DNA of 9,811 nt, taken from assembly GCA_030593155.1 (NCBI GenBank), contig JAUVHT010000020.1:1-9811 (forward strand), in the 5' to 3' direction. Of the stretch, positions 1-5,071 are shown piece by piece (within the stretch, counting starts at the first letter, position 1; each line of letters opens with the position of its first letter). Made by a program: the position numbers and the translations under genes. The DNA is from Candidatus Bathyarchaeota archaeon (GTDB taxonomy: Archaea > Thermoproteota > Bathyarchaeia > TCS64). The notes under the pieces are model-generated. The model was not told where the DNA came from. It saw nothing but the letters and a program-made list of their open reading frames with translations, and made no database searches.

Positions 1-9
1 CAGCACTAA

Positions 10-17
10 CTTTTTAA
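10..17 (+). promoter_or_regulatory. TATA-like box upstream of rpl10e
   Basis: The octamer ctttttaa matches the archaeal TATA-box style. An archaeal start site lies about 26 bases downstream of the box centre, which here gives roughly position 38-40. The rpl10e mRNA would then have a leader of only about ten bases. Position and composition are the only evidence. Confidence 0.4.
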
Positions 18-47
18 GACCCAACCCCTCCAGCATGGTGAAACGCC

Positions 48-542
48 ATGAAGGCCAGCAACTTCCGGAAGAAAAAGAACATGTCCTACACCCGCCGCAA
101 GTACATGGGCGGCATCCCAGGCAGCAAGATCGTCAAATTCACCATGGGAAACCCCGCCCGCGACTTCACCCACACCGTCGAGCTCATCAACCTCAAGGAA
201 GGCCAGATCCGCCACAACGCCCTGGAAGCCGCGAGGATCGCCGCCAACAGGATCCTGGAGCCCCTCGGAAGAGAGAACTTTTTCCTCAAGATCGTCCCAT
301 TCCCCCACGAGGTCCTACGGGAGCACAAGCGCCTCAACGTCGCCCAGGCCGACCGATTCCAAGAGGGCATGGCGAGGGCCTACGGCAAAGCCGTCGGCAC
401 CGCCGCCAGGATGAGGCGGGGCAAGACCATCCTCATCGCCAAGGTAGACGAGGCCAGCCTCGGCCACGCCAAGGAAGCCCTCAAGCGGGCCTCGGCAAAA
501 TTCCCCGTCCCCTGCAGGATATTCGTCAAGCAGAACAACTGA
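48..542 (+). CDS. rpl10e: 50S ribosomal protein L10e (uL16 family)
   Basis: This 164-residue protein is the archaeal uL16/L10e large-subunit protein, which binds 23S/5S rRNA near the tRNA-binding face of the 50S subunit. Family signatures are visible: the basic N-terminus with YTRRKYMGGIPG near residues 14-25, the QIRHNALEAARIAANRIL stretch around 53-70, the PHEVLREHK segment near 86-94, the GKAVGTAARM segment near 113-122, and the C-terminal FPVPCRIFV. Length is normal for archaeal L10e. The ATG at 48 follows a GGTG a few bases upstream; another ATG at 35 is in a different frame and opens only a shadow frame. The gene is followed by dph2 in the same direction after 96 bases. Identification is secure from the family pattern. 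Confidence 0.97.
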   Translation: MKASNFRKKKNMSYTRRKYMGGIPGSKIVKFTMGNPARDFTHTVELINLKEGQIRHNALEAARIAANRILEPLGRENFFLKIVPFPHEVLREHKRLNVAQADRFQEGMARAYGKAVGTAARMRRGKTILIAKVDEASLGHAKEALKRASAKFPVPCRIFVKQNN

Positions 543-557
543 CCACCCAACTTCTAA

Positions 558-577
558 GATCCGAACCCCACCGGATC
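558..577 (+). repeat. Inverted repeat between rpl10e and dph2
   Basis: gatccg (558-563) pairs perfectly with cggatc (572-577) across an 8-base loop, sixteen bases after the rpl10e stop. It is not followed by a T-run, so it is not an obvious intrinsic terminator. It may help 3'-end formation or processing, or may be incidental. Confidence 0.3.
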
Positions 578-597
578 CCAGACAGACACAACCAAAG

Positions 598-605
598 AAT
601 AAAAA
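598..605 (+). promoter_or_regulatory. TATA-like box upstream of dph2
   Basis: gaataaaa lies about 37 bases before the dph2 ATG, in an otherwise C-rich gap. Standard archaeal spacing puts initiation near 627-630, giving a leader of about ten bases. This suggests dph2 can be transcribed independently of rpl10e. Confidence 0.35.
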
Positions 606-638
606 CAGGGAACCCCCCAGCCCAAATGGAGACCCCCC

Positions 639-1640
639 ATGTATGACCTCGAAACCCGACGCGCAGCCGACGAGATCAACAGACGAGGCGCAGCCAGAGT
701 CCTCATCCAGCTCCCAGACGGCCTCCGCCCCCAAGCCCTAACCCTCGCCAAGGAACTGGAAACCATCACCGACGCAGAGATACTCCTCAGCGGAGACTCC
801 TGCTACGGCGCCTGCGACCTGGCCACGAGGCAAGCCGAGGCCCTGGGCGCAGACCTGCTGATCCACTACGGCCACAGCGGCATGACGGTAAAGTCGAGCG
901 TCCCAGTCATCTACGTGGAAGTCAGGGTCGACTTCGACCCGGAAGCCCTCCTCGAAAGAGCCCTCCCCCTGATGGAGGAATGGGAGAAGATCGGCCTGGC
1001 CGCCACCGTCCAGCACGTCCACCGGCTACGGGAGATAGCAAGAGCCCTGGAAACTCACGGCAAGACCTCCATCACGGGCAAGGGAACAGGCCCAACCCCC
1101 CACGACGGCCAGATCCTGGGCTGCAACTACACCACAGCCGAGACCATCTCAGATGAAGTGGACGGATTCCTATACATAGGCGCAGGACGCTTCCACCCCC
1201 TGGGCCTCGCCGCCACCACGGGCAAACCCGTCGTCATCGCCAACCCCTACCTGTCGACAGCTGAGAAGCTGGAAGAGAGCGAGATCATGCGCCTCGCCAT
1301 GCGCAGGATGGCGGCCATCACCACCGCGAAGGAAGCCGAGAGATACGCCATCATCGTGAGCACCAAGCCTGGCCAGTTCCAATTATCCACGGCGAGATCC
1401 CTCCGAGACAGACTCCAGAAAAAGGGGAAGACGGCGGCCATAATCTGCCTCGACGAGATCTCCTCCCTGAAGCTCGGGAACTTCGCCGAAGTCCAAGCCT
1501 ACGTGAACACCGCGTGCCCCCGGATCGCAGTCGACGGCCTGCCGGACACGACCCAACCGATACTCACCACCATCGAGGCAGAGATAATGCTCGAAGAGAG
1601 GAGATGGGAAGAGACATGGGGCAGACAGTACTTCGGATGA
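639..1640 (+). CDS. dph2: Diphthamide biosynthesis enzyme Dph2 (radical 3-amino-3-carboxypropyl transferase)
   Basis: This 333-residue protein is the archaeal Dph2. Archaeal Dph2 acts as a homodimer whose [4Fe-4S] cluster cleaves S-adenosylmethionine and transfers a 3-amino-3-carboxypropyl group to the target histidine of elongation factor 2, the first step of diphthamide formation. The three family domains each supply one cluster cysteine: C59 in GDSCYGACD, C162 in ILGCNYTTAE and C293 in NTACPRIAVDG. Their spacing matches the cluster ligands of the Pyrococcus enzyme. Other hallmarks are the early IQLPDGLRPQA segment (residues 23-33), the IHYGHSGM segment near 75-82, and the YIGAGRFHPLGLA segment near 179-191. 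Length is typical. The ATG at 639 is the first in this frame; a weak tggag lies about ten bases upstream. The product modifies EF2, a functional link to its ribosomal neighbour L10e. Confidence 0.96.
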   Translation: MYDLETRRAADEINRRGAARVLIQLPDGLRPQALTLAKELETITDAEILLSGDSCYGACDLATRQAEALGADLLIHYGHSGMTVKSSVPVIYVEVRVDFDPEALLERALPLMEEWEKIGLAATVQHVHRLREIARALETHGKTSITGKGTGPTPHDGQILGCNYTTAETISDEVDGFLYIGAGRFHPLGLAATTGKPVVIANPYLSTAEKLEESEIMRLAMRRMAAITTAKEAERYAIIVSTKPGQFQLSTARSLRDRLQKKGKTAAIICLDEISSLKLGNFAEVQAYVNTACPRIAVDGLPDTTQPILTTIEAEIMLEERRWEETWGRQYFG

Positions 1641-1726
1641 AAAAAGAAACAACCAAAAAAACAACACTCCCGCACCACGTCCTCACAATACAAAAACCAG
1701 ATCCCTCACTCCAACCCGGACAACAT

Positions 1727-1749
1727 AAAAAAGGTGGGGTGCTACCCCC
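1727..1749 (-). terminator. Hairpin plus U-tract terminator of the minus-strand zinc-ribbon gene
   Basis: Read on the minus strand, GGGGT-AGC-ACCCC is followed by ACC and then six Ts, seven bases after the stop codon of the 1756-1920 gene. Perfect stem, GC-rich arms and T-run together look like a classical intrinsic terminator. The nearby dph2 gene ends in A-rich DNA on its own strand, so this element serves the minus-strand gene. Confidence 0.6.
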
Positions 1750-1755
1750 TAAGGA

Positions 1756-1920
1756 TCATTTCGCCTTGGGCACGGTGTGACTGAACTTCCCATCTCGGTA
1801 GAAGGCATTGAATGGCTTGTTACATGCTGGGCAGCGATAGGATTTGCCTTCGAAGACTCCGAACTTGAACTCCTTCCCCGTGGCCTCTGCAGGCTTCCCG
1901 CACACTGGGCAGTTAACCAT
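1756..1920 (-). CDS. Small zinc-ribbon protein (54 aa)
   Basis: The minus strand encodes a 54-residue protein beginning MVNCPVCGKPAEA and ending FSHTVPKAK. Two Cys-x2-Cys knuckles (C4/C7 and C30/C33) separated by 22 residues form a standard zinc-ribbon scaffold around a basic, aromatic-rich core (KFGVFEGKSYRC). Short one-domain zinc ribbons of this kind, ending in a conserved G-K-x-S-x-T-like tail, occur in Thaumarchaeota and relatives, but I cannot name a function. Support for a real gene: intact zinc pairs, G/C-rich third codon positions, an AT-rich promoter-like region upstream, and a hairpin/T-tract terminator just downstream. It is the only minus-strand gene in the window, convergent with dph2 and divergent from csl4. 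A 67-codon frame on the same strand across this region (1749-1952) lacks zinc pairs and is the shadow. Nucleic-acid or protein binding is the likely role, by inference. Confidence 0.8.
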   Translation of the reverse strand: MVNCPVCGKPAEATGKEFKFGVFEGKSYRCPACNKPFNAFYRDGKFSHTVPKAK

Positions 1921-1950
1921 ATTGACCCAATTTTAATACTTATCATCTTC

Positions 1951-1957
1951 ATTTAAG
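1951..1957 (-). promoter_or_regulatory. TATA-like box of the zinc-ribbon gene
   Basis: On the minus strand cttaaat lies 31-37 bases before the start codon. This would place initiation a few bases upstream of the ATG, so translation would be nearly leaderless. No Shine-Dalgarno sequence precedes that ATG, which agrees with a short leader. Confidence 0.35.
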
Positions 1958-2047
1958 GTTTTCACTGTAAATCATAAAAACCAACCCAGAACAGTTTCTA
2001 TTTTTTAAGCCGATTCTGTCCACTATACTTCAAAAGATCAGTATTTA

Positions 2048-2067
2048 CTGGAAAACTCCAGCGTGGA
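2048..2067. repeat. Nested inverted repeats around TCCA/TGGA
   Basis: ctgga-aaac-tccag (2048-2061) is a perfect 5-bp inverted repeat. Its right arm overlaps a second one, tcca-gcg-tgga (2057-2067). The string thus carries three TGGA/TCCA units in 19 bases within AT-rich DNA. It could be a protein-binding site or a short hairpin. Confidence 0.4.
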
Positions 2068-2229
2068 ACACGATATTTTTACAGAGGAAAAATCTGCAAG
2101 TATTAAAAAAAATCACCGTTTTCCCTCATGATGGCGACGAGGGTCGAGTTCAAATCATTTTTTCTCGATCATAGGGTTTATTAAAAAGAGAGACAATAAC
2201 AGCCCCTGAACCCCCGGAGTTTCGGCGAC

Positions 2230-2238
2230 CATTAAAAG
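2230..2238 (+). promoter_or_regulatory. TATA-like box of csl4-rpoL
   Basis: cattaaaag precedes the csl4 frame. Its centre is 26 bases before the in-frame GTG at 2260, the ideal archaeal TATA-to-start distance. Transcription would therefore begin close to that GTG, leaving a leader of about 45 bases if translation begins at the ATG at 2305. A second TATA-like string (ttattaaaa, 2178-2186) lies further upstream. Confidence 0.4.
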
Positions 2239-2239
2239 G

Positions 2240-2253
2240 GAGGACCCGTCCTC
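2240..2253. repeat. Perfect 6-bp inverted repeat just upstream of the csl4 start region
   Basis: gaggac-cc-gtcctc fills the space between the TATA-like box (2230-2238) and the predicted initiation point near 2260. Its position in the initiation region is typical of an archaeal repressor operator. With only a two-base spacer it suits a dimeric DNA-binding protein better than an RNA hairpin. Confidence 0.4.
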
Positions 2254-2304
2254 AAAATCGTGTTACTCGGGCCGTATAACGCCGGGGAAAGAGTTGAGAT
2301 ATCT

Positions 2305-2880
2305 ATGCCGAAGAAAGCAATGAAGGAAAAAGCTGTACTCCCAGGGGATAAACTATCCGTGATCGAGGTGCTGCAAAACGGCCCTGGCGCCTACCAACAT
2401 GAAGGCGACATCAGATCAGAGGAGCTCGGCAACGCCCACTTCGACCTCAAGAAGAGGATGGTCGAGGTGAGAAAGAGGACCCCGGAGCTCACCCTCCCCC
2501 GCGAAGGTCTCGACGTGATAGCCGAGGTCGGCTCTGTGATGAGGCGGGACGCCAGGGTCGACATCTTCATCATCGACGGTGAGGCCATCGCATCGCCCTA
2601 CACCGGTGAGATCCACATCAGCGGCGTCGAGAGGCAGTATGCGAAGGACATGACCATGGCGATGCGCAACGGCGACACCATCAAGGCCAAGATAATCAAC
2701 ACCAAGAACAGGATGATCCAGCTCTCCGTCCAAGGTCCGGAGTACGGCGTGATCTACGCCTACTGCACGAGGTGCGGGACCCTTCTGGAACTACAGGGAG
2801 GGCGACTCCAATGCTCAAAGTGTGACCGGTCCGAGAGGAGAAAATTCGCATCCACCTACGGGAAAGAGGATCTGACATGA
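2305..2880 (+). CDS. csl4: Exosome complex RNA-binding protein Csl4
   Basis: This is the cap subunit Csl4 of the archaeal exosome, which sits on the Rrp41/Rrp42 ring and helps recruit RNA and DnaG for 3'-to-5' decay. From the ATG at 2305 it has 191 residues. Residues about 10-60 match the Csl4 N-terminal domain (VLPGDKLSVIEV, then GAYQHEGDIRSEELG). Residues about 66-143 are an S1 domain (GLDVIAEVGSV to MIQLSV). The C-terminal zinc ribbon uses C154/C157 and C170/C173. An in-frame GTG at 2260 would add 15 residues and could be used on a leaderless transcript. I prefer 2305 because the family core starts just after it, but this is uncertain. The stop overlaps the rpoL start by four bases (ATGA), suggesting coupled translation of an RNA-decay factor and an RNA polymerase subunit. 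Confidence 0.93.
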   Translation: MPKKAMKEKAVLPGDKLSVIEVLQNGPGAYQHEGDIRSEELGNAHFDLKKRMVEVRKRTPELTLPREGLDVIAEVGSVMRRDARVDIFIIDGEAIASPYTGEIHISGVERQYAKDMTMAMRNGDTIKAKIINTKNRMIQLSVQGPEYGVIYAYCTRCGTLLELQGGRLQCSKCDRSERRKFASTYGKEDLT

Positions 2881-3164
2881 AACTCAACATAGTGAACGAA
2901 GAAGACGGCAGGCTTGAGATGGAGGTCGGCGGCGAGGGCCACACCCTCCTCAACCTCCTCCAGAGCTTCCTCCTGGCGAACAAGGACGTGGAGATGGCGG
3001 GCTACTCGAAGCCCCACCCCCTGATGGACCGCTCAGTCCTATACGTCCACATGAAGAAGAGAAAGGACCAGAGGAAAGTGCTACTGAAATCGGCTGGGGA
3101 TGCAAAGAAGAAGGTGAACGAGTTCCTAACAAAGTTCGACGCCCAGCTGTCCAAACGTAGATAA
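2877..3164 (+). CDS. rpoL: DNA-directed RNA polymerase subunit L (Rpo11)
   Basis: This 95-residue protein is the archaeal counterpart of eukaryotic Rpb11/AC19 and bacterial alpha N-terminal domain. It pairs with subunit D as the assembly platform of RNA polymerase. The diagnostic segment is visible at residues 21-52: EGHTLLNLLQSFLL, then VEMAGYSKPHPLMD. These are the helix and loop conserved across the RpoL/Rpb11 family. The C-terminal long helix (KKVNEFLTKFDAQL) follows. Length is normal for archaea (about 90-100). Its ATG overlaps the csl4 stop, and a short GC hairpin plus T5 follows the stop codon. Confidence 0.96.
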   Translation: MKLNIVNEEDGRLEMEVGGEGHTLLNLLQSFLLANKDVEMAGYSKPHPLMDRSVLYVHMKKRKDQRKVLLKSAGDAKKKVNEFLTKFDAQLSKRR

Positions 3165-3166
3165 CC

Positions 3167-3184
3167 GGGGAGCACCCCTTTTTA
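3167..3184 (+). terminator. GGGG-AGCA-CCCC hairpin with T5, also a TATA-like box for the DUF99 gene
   Basis: Two bases after the rpoL stop, gggg (3167-3170) and cccc (3175-3178) flank agca and are directly followed by five Ts and an A. This resembles a minimal intrinsic terminator. The same cttttta (3178-3184) is centred 27 bases before the ATG at 3208, the expected TATA position for a leaderless start. One short element may both end rpoL and start the next gene. Dual use is inference. Confidence 0.4.
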
Positions 3185-3207
3185 TCCCGCCCGGAGAGGG
3201 GCGAGAG

Positions 3208-3759
3208 ATGAGCGCCTTCAAAATCAGGCGGGTCAAGAAGGAGATTAGGACCCTCGGCCTCGCCGCAAAAAGCACAGGTTCAGAGGACGAGTATCTCATA
3301 GTGGGAGTTGTGTTCAGGGGAAACCTCTGGCTGGACGGCGTCCTGAGGGCGATGGCCCTTGAGGCAGACATAACCGATGGATCTGTCGAGATGATAACGA
3401 CCTCCCGCCACCACCCCCAGATCAGGGCGATCCTGATCCACGGAGGCCTCCTCTACGACGGAATTACCATCGACGCCTGCAGCCTCTCCAAGGAAGCCAT
3501 GAGGCCAGTCATCGCGCTGAACTTCAAGGAAGAAATCGGAGCCGACGACACCGCCCACACCCGAGTCTATGCCTTGGATACTGAAGGAGAAGAGACACAC
3601 TCCTGCTCGATAGGGATTGAAAGCCGAGTAGCCGATGAGATCCTCCGAGTGGCCTCGATGGATAGCGCCCTCCCTGAGGCGTTGAGAGTTGCAGGGCTAT
3701 TACTGTCATCTTTTACAGAGCATGCGAACATAAGATTTAAAAACAACTCTACAGCGTAA
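3208..3759 (+). CDS. DUF99 (UPF0215) family protein, endonuclease V-like fold
   Basis: The 183-residue product matches the archaeal DUF99/UPF0215 family. Visible hallmarks are the basic start VKKEIRTLG (residues 9-17), the VGVVFRGNLWLDGVL block (32-46), SRHHPQIRAILIHGG (66-80), YDGITIDACSL (83-93) and the RPVIALNFKEE strand (98-108). DUF99 is considered related to endonuclease V (a nuclease of deaminated adenine) but has no settled function. The usual LGIDD after the first strand reads LGLAAKS here and the usual LDG reads IHG, so key acidic residues of the fold may be missing. This comparison is from memory of the family. The gene lies between rpoL and tfs, hinting at a role near transcription or RNA metabolism. 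The ATG at 3208 lies about 27 bases from a TATA-like box, consistent with leaderless expression. Confidence 0.85.
   Translation: MSAFKIRRVKKEIRTLGLAAKSTGSEDEYLIVGVVFRGNLWLDGVLRAMALEADITDGSVEMITTSRHHPQIRAILIHGGLLYDGITIDACSLSKEAMRPVIALNFKEEIGADDTAHTRVYALDTEGEETHSCSIGIESRVADEILRVASMDSALPEALRVAGLLLSSFTEHANIRFKNNSTA
3733..3742 (+). promoter_or_regulatory. TATA-like box of tfs inside the DUF99 3' end
   Basis: agatttaaaa overlaps the last codons of the DUF99 gene. Its centre is about 47 bases before the tfs GTG, predicting initiation near 3763 and a leader of some 20 bases that would include the AGGAGG ribosome-binding site. Confidence 0.4.
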
Positions 3760-3770
3760 AAGATGGCACA

Positions 3771-3776
3771 AGGAGG
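3771..3776 (+). promoter_or_regulatory. Strong Shine-Dalgarno site fixing the GTG start of tfs
   Basis: aggagg ends eight bases before the GTG at 3785. The first zinc ligand pair begins at residue 4 from that GTG, so no downstream start could be used. This confirms a non-ATG start. Confidence 0.75.
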
Positions 3777-3784
3777 CGCCCTCG

Positions 3785-4105
3785 GTGAAGTTCTGCTCTA
3801 AATGCGGAACAGTTCTGAAACTCGATCCGGAGAGAAAAGTCCTAGTCTGCTCCAAGTGCAATGCCGAGGAGCAGATGGATGGGGACATCGTCTACGAGAG
3901 GAACAACGAGGGGACGGAAAAGATCATCGTGCTCGGCAAGAAGGAGAGGAACCTCAGTACCCTTCCCCAGACCAAAGCCAAGTGCCCCAAATGCGAGAAC
4001 GCGAAGGCCTACTGGTGGATGGTCCAGACCCGGAGCATCGACGAGAGCGCCACACAGTTCTTTCGCTGCACCAAGTGCGGCCACACGTGGCGCGATTACG
4101 GCTGA
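3785..4105 (+). CDS. tfs: Transcription factor S (TFIIS-like transcript cleavage factor)
   Basis: This 106-residue protein is archaeal TFS, which enters the RNA polymerase secondary channel and stimulates cleavage of backtracked RNA. The N-terminal zinc ribbon uses C4/C7 and C22/C25. The C-terminal TFIIS-type ribbon uses C67/C70 and C95/C98. The catalytic hairpin RSIDESATQFFRC holds the acidic pair D86-E87 that completes the polymerase active site for cleavage. Since both ribbons and the acidic pair are intact, this is an active-type TFS rather than an inhibitory paralogue. Start is GTG, supported by AGGAGG eight bases upstream. It lies between the DUF99 gene and pcna and has its own TATA-like box. 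Confidence 0.96.
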   Translation: MKFCSKCGTVLKLDPERKVLVCSKCNAEEQMDGDIVYERNNEGTEKIIVLGKKERNLSTLPQTKAKCPKCENAKAYWWMVQTRSIDESATQFFRCTKCGHTWRDYG

Positions 4106-4120
4106 GGGAACACCTTTTTA
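4106..4120 (+). terminator. Short GGG...CC-T5 element after tfs, also a TATA-like box for pcna
   Basis: Directly after the tfs stop, gggaacacc is followed by five Ts and an A. The stem is weak (two or three pairs) but the layout copies the element after rpoL (ggggagcacccc then T5). The cttttta string (4114-4120) can act as a TATA box with initiation near 4143, upstream of the pcna ribosome-binding site. Confidence 0.35.
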
Positions 4121-4161
4121 GCCTTCCCACAATCATAGGTACAAACGCTGTTAGGTTCAAA

Positions 4162-4168
4162 GGGAGTG
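4162..4168 (+). promoter_or_regulatory. Shine-Dalgarno site fixing the TTG start of pcna
   Basis: gggagtg lies six bases before the TTG at 4175. The residues from that TTG (FEVEISRIEPFRNLV) match the first strand and helix of archaeal clamps, so the unusual start codon is well supported. Confidence 0.7.
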
Positions 4169-4174
4169 TAGATT

Positions 4175-4927
4175 TTGTTCGAAGTAGAGATATCACGCAT
4201 CGAGCCCTTCCGCAATCTCGTGAAGGCGCTGTCCGTAATCGTCGAGGAGGGCACATTCAACTTGAATGAGGCCCAGATGAAGCTCCTCGCCATGGACCCC
4301 AGCCACGTCGCTATGGTTGACTTCGAGTTGCCCAATGAGTTCTTCGATAAATACAAGTGCGACGGAGAGTCCCGTCTCACCCTGAACATCGGGGAGTTCC
4401 TTAAGTTCATCGACAGGGTGGAAAAGGACGAGCAGGTCACCATCAAGCTGGACGAGGAGAACGCTAGGCTGACCATCCGCTGCAAGCGGGGAGGCCACAC
4501 CAGGAGGTTCATCATGCCCATCCTCGAGCCCCTTGACGAGGAAGTACCCCAGCCCAAGATCTTCTTCAAGGCGTCCTCCAGAATCCTCACCCACAGCCTG
4601 AGGCGGGCCATCAGGGACGCCTCCCTGGTCAGCGAGCACGTTAAGGTGGAGGCCAATAAGGACAACTTCAAGATCAGCGCGACCGGCGACATGGGGAGCG
4701 CCCAGAGCGAATGGGAGAAGGGCTCGGACGAGCTCCTGGAGCTGAAAGTCGAGGAGGACTCGAGCGCCACATTCACCCTTAGCTACCTACAGGACATCGT
4801 CAACGCCGTCGCCGCCTCCAGCGAGGTCGCCACCCTGGAGCTCTCCACGGACATGCCCATCAAGATGGACTTCGAGCTCCCCCAGGGCAGGCTCATCTAC
4901 TACCTCGCCCCCTGTATAGGCGTCTAA
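4175..4927 (+). CDS. pcn: DNA polymerase sliding clamp PCNA
   Basis: The 250-residue protein is the archaeal PCNA, the ring that tethers polymerases, FEN1, ligase and other clients to DNA. The two-domain clamp fold is recognisable: an N-terminal half with GTFNLNEAQMKLLAMDPSHVAMVDFEL (residues 26-52, the helix and strand with the MDPSHVAMV motif, written here in part), the RCKRGGHTRRF segment before the interdomain loop, and a C-terminal half ending in MDFELPQGRLIYYLAPCIG. The LAP(C/R)I tail is the clamp's C-terminal signature used in client binding. Length is typical (about 245-250). Translation starts at TTG. Only one pcna is present here; whether the organism uses a homotrimer or has further paralogues cannot be seen. 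It lies between tfs and priL, in the same direction. Confidence 0.96.
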   Translation: MFEVEISRIEPFRNLVKALSVIVEEGTFNLNEAQMKLLAMDPSHVAMVDFELPNEFFDKYKCDGESRLTLNIGEFLKFIDRVEKDEQVTIKLDEENARLTIRCKRGGHTRRFIMPILEPLDEEVPQPKIFFKASSRILTHSLRRAIRDASLVSEHVKVEANKDNFKISATGDMGSAQSEWEKGSDELLELKVEEDSSATFTLSYLQDIVNAVAASSEVATLELSTDMPIKMDFELPQGRLIYYLAPCIGV

Positions 4928-4970
4928 AACACCCTTCTTCATCCCAACGTCCTCCAGAGCCGTGACTCGA

Positions 4971-4989
4971 TTCGACGCCCTTTATCGAA
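4971..4989 (+). promoter_or_regulatory. Putative priL promoter with inverted repeat around the TATA-like box
   Basis: ctttat (4980-4985) is a TATA-like core. It is flanked by ttcga (4971-4975) and tcgaa (4985-4989), a perfect 5-bp inverted repeat with nine bases between. A factor bound there would cover the TATA element. Initiation would be near 5009, giving a leader of about 60 bases for priL. Confidence 0.3.
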
Positions 4990-5071
4990 GGAAGCAACTC
5001 CTAATCTGGATTATTGCTCATGAAAAAGGATAATATCCGCCGTGTTTCCATAGGTTTGGAGTGCCCCCGGG

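Larger units (their letters stand above)
1921..2304. other. AT-rich divergent intergenic region with promoters and inverted repeats
   Basis: About 340-380 bases without a convincing gene separate the minus-strand zinc-ribbon gene from csl4. The region is much more AT-rich than its surroundings. It contains a minus-strand TATA-like box (atttaag on the plus strand, 1951-1957), plus-strand TATA-like boxes at 2178-2186 and 2230-2238, and several inverted repeats: CTGGA-4-TCCAG (2048-2061), TCCA-3-TGGA (2057-2067), CCCTC-11-GAGGG (2123-2143), TCGAG-15-CTCGA (2144-2168) and GAGGAC-2-GTCCTC (2240-2253). I find no tRNA, no C/D-box RNA and no credible small ORF. It most likely holds divergent promoters; a further role is discussed under findings. 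Confidence 0.6.

Noticed and set aside
35..646. 203-codon frame over rpl10e
   Set aside because: It is rich in Pro, Arg and Gln as expected of an out-of-frame reading of GC-rich coding DNA; the overlapping frame is clearly L10e.
1749..1952. 67-codon minus-strand frame near the zinc-ribbon gene
   Set aside because: It lacks paired cysteines and is Ser-rich; the frame at 1756-1920 gives an intact zinc ribbon.
2128..2165. Possible tRNA remnant: gttcaaatc resembles a T-loop
   Set aside because: The flanking bases do not form a T-stem and there is no acceptor, D or anticodon arm around it.
2128..2209. Possible C/D-box guide RNA: atgatgg and ctga
   Set aside because: Box C is imperfect, the distance to the ctga is over 70 bases, and no C'/D' boxes are found between them.
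4096..4776. 226-codon minus-strand frame opposite pcna
   Set aside because: It is Ser/Leu/Arg-rich low-complexity antisense to an unambiguous PCNA and has no recognisable domain.
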